DNA from: Acidobacteriota bacterium
GTDB taxonomy: Bacteria > Acidobacteriota > Vicinamibacteria > Vicinamibacterales > 2-12-FULL-66-21
Direction: 5' to 3'
DNA: 6,329 nucleotides
NCBI GenBank assembly: GCA_013694845.1
Contig: JACDBQ010000580.1
Location: 1 to 6,329 of the forward strand
How positions within the stretch are numbered: position 1 is the stretch's first letter; every line of letters begins with the position of its first letter. A model generated the notes under the pieces. That model saw nothing but the letters and a program-made list of their open reading frames with translations, was not told where the DNA came from and searched no databases. Below, one piece after another: positions 5,760 through 6,329 of the stretch. The position numbers were made by a program, and so were the translations under genes.

Positions 5760-5788
5760 AGCATACCATATAGTCTTGTATGTGTGAA
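5760..5788 (-). promoter_or_regulatory. Promoter of the TetR-DUF6463-SRPBCC operon
   Basis: On the minus strand the -35 TTCACA (5788-5783, five of six to consensus) is 17 nt from the -10 TATGCT (5765-5760, four of six), and 7 nt later comes the TetR ATG at 5752. The spacing is ideal and the expected transcription start is at or next to the start codon, so the transcript is probably leaderless. Its position directly before the first gene of the operon supports it. Confidence 0.55.
5762..5782. promoter_or_regulatory. Likely TetR operator in the promoter spacer
   Basis: A 21-bp imperfect palindrome is centred on 5772, with outer arms CATAC and GTATG and matching inner bases at alternate positions (7 of 10 pairs). 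It fills the space between the -35 and -10 and overlaps most of the -10. Size and position are typical of a TetR-family autoregulatory site. A second perfect palindrome, AATACGTATT (5787-5796), made of the same ATAC/GTAT half-sites, touches the -35 and may be an extra site. Confidence 0.55.
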
Positions 5789-5796
5789 TACGTATT

Positions 5797-6085
5797 GCTC
5801 GGACGCGATCGGAGCGGAGGGCGACGAGGGCGCCGGCGGGCAATTAGCGATTGTTGCCGGGAACATCCTCGCCAGAAGCCCACGTAGAACTGCCGAGCCC
5901 TCGTCTCCCGTGAGGAACTCCAGGCACTGCTCTCGCCTCGCTTCGCCTTTCGCGCGCGACGGGATCGACAGAGAGCGCTTCACAGCGGGTTGTCAGGTGT
6001 TGCGCTACCGAGAAGGAGCACGCGTGCTCGCTCAACCGGTCCTCCGCAAATCAGCGCGCCGCCGCTATAGTCTCGGCAGCTGGTC
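5797..6085. other. Intergenic stretch without a supported gene
   Basis: About 290 bp lie between the TetR operon promoter and the winged-helix gene. Frames cross it on both strands (for example minus 5983-5756) but resemble no protein and run into the promoter, so I treat them as chance. The only structure seen is a perfect 14-bp palindrome, GAGCACGCGTGCTC, at 6016-6029. It lies 57 nt beyond the stop of the minus-strand winged-helix gene and has a loop too small and no T-run for a good terminator. Confidence 0.4.
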
Positions 6086-6329
6086 TCATTCCAAGTCTGG
6101 CAATTGCGCTCGCGTAAGGCAAAGCGTGATTGAGCGCGCCTTACCAGCTTCACGTTCGATGAATCCGTGCGCGTGGAGTGTCTTGATCATCTGGTGCACT
6201 ACGGGCGGCGTCACGCGAAAGAACCGCCGAAAATCTGCTTCCGCTGGTGGCGTGCCGTGAATCTTCGTGTAGTAGTAAATGAACGCGAGATATTGCCCTT
6301 GCTTGGCTGTGAACGGCCTCGCGCCATCG
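6086..6329 (-). CDS. LexA/MarR-type winged-helix protein, N-terminus beyond the window
   Basis: I translated the edge-open frame by hand: 80 residues and a TGA at 6088-6086, with no start inside the window. It reads FTAKQGQYLAFIYYYTKIHG, then TPPAEADFRRFFRVTPPVVH, then QMIKTLHAHGFIEREAGKAR and SITLCL. This is the winged-helix fold of the LexA DNA-binding domain: a first helix, a PPxxxD turn, a recognition helix (TPPVVHQMIKTLHAHG) and a wing (IEREAGKARSI). The chain ends right after the wing (TRAQLPDLE), so there is no LexA protease domain. It belongs to the small stand-alone proteins of this type, annotated as LexA-like or MarR-like, with unknown targets. Its N-terminus probably lies only a few to some tens of residues outside the window. 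Confidence 0.75.
   Translation of the reverse strand, partial: DGARPFTAKQGQYLAFIYYYTKIHGTPPAEADFRRFFRVTPPVVHQMIKTLHAHGFIEREAGKARSITLCLTRAQLPDLE

Noticed and set aside
5756..5983. Minus-strand ORF of 75 codons upstream of tetR
   Set aside because: It runs through the proposed promoter and operator, has no family resemblance and no ribosome-binding site.
5646..6260. Plus-strand ORF of 204 codons across the TetR start and right edge
   Set aside because: It is antisense to both the TetR helix-turn-helix and the winged-helix gene and has no recognisable domain.
1..6329. CRISPR array, tRNA, rRNA or insertion sequence
   Set aside because: No regular repeats with spacers, no cloverleaf or rRNA sequence, and no transposase or terminal inverted repeats were seen.

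Overview
The window is high-GC bacterial DNA with genes on both strands, short intergenic gaps and several broken genes. It looks like an accessory or rearranged stretch of a soil-type genome. Acidobacteriota would fit the protein styles, but that is a weak inference because no taxonomic marker gene is present.

Left part (1-2471): the remains of a large SNF2/RapA-like helicase system. On the minus strand there is a TPR-bearing fragment (2187-2471) and the C-terminal half of an SNF2 helicase (506-1768). The helicase stop overlaps the start of a companion gene that runs off the left edge (516 to 1). Between the two minus-strand pieces, the helicase N-terminal half, including Walker A, lies on the PLUS strand (about 1664-2214) and carries a frameshift. 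The simplest reading is that a segment of about 550 bp was inverted inside one gene, with sequence lost at both junctions. The DEAH (motif II) region is among the lost sequence. Assembly or amplification chimerism is the main alternative.

Middle part (2519-4107): a complete type II toxin-antitoxin pair on the minus strand (Phd/YefM-like antitoxin 2988-3236, VapC/PIN toxin 2519-2983). A near-perfect 21-bp palindrome covers the antitoxin start codon. Next come plus-strand debris of what looks like a PDZ-containing S41 peptidase: a PDZ-like piece at 3615-3852 and an S41 C-terminal piece at 3863-4069, with the catalytic core between them missing. About 300 bp at 3256-3563 holds no gene I can support.

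Right part (4159-5788): a tidy minus-strand operon, TetR regulator -> four-helix DUF6463-like membrane protein (ATGA overlap) -> SRPBCC/AHSA1 protein (17-bp gap). Its promoter has a TetR-type imperfect palindrome filling the -35/-10 spacer. After about 300 bp without a supported gene, the right edge holds the C-terminal 80 residues of a small LexA/MarR-type winged-helix protein (6086-6329, minus).

The palindrome CGATCG occurs about 22 times in the first 3.7 kb and not at all from 3691 to 5676. This suggests that the operon region has a different origin. Three promoters place the -10 only 7-8 nt from the start codon, which suggests leaderless transcripts.
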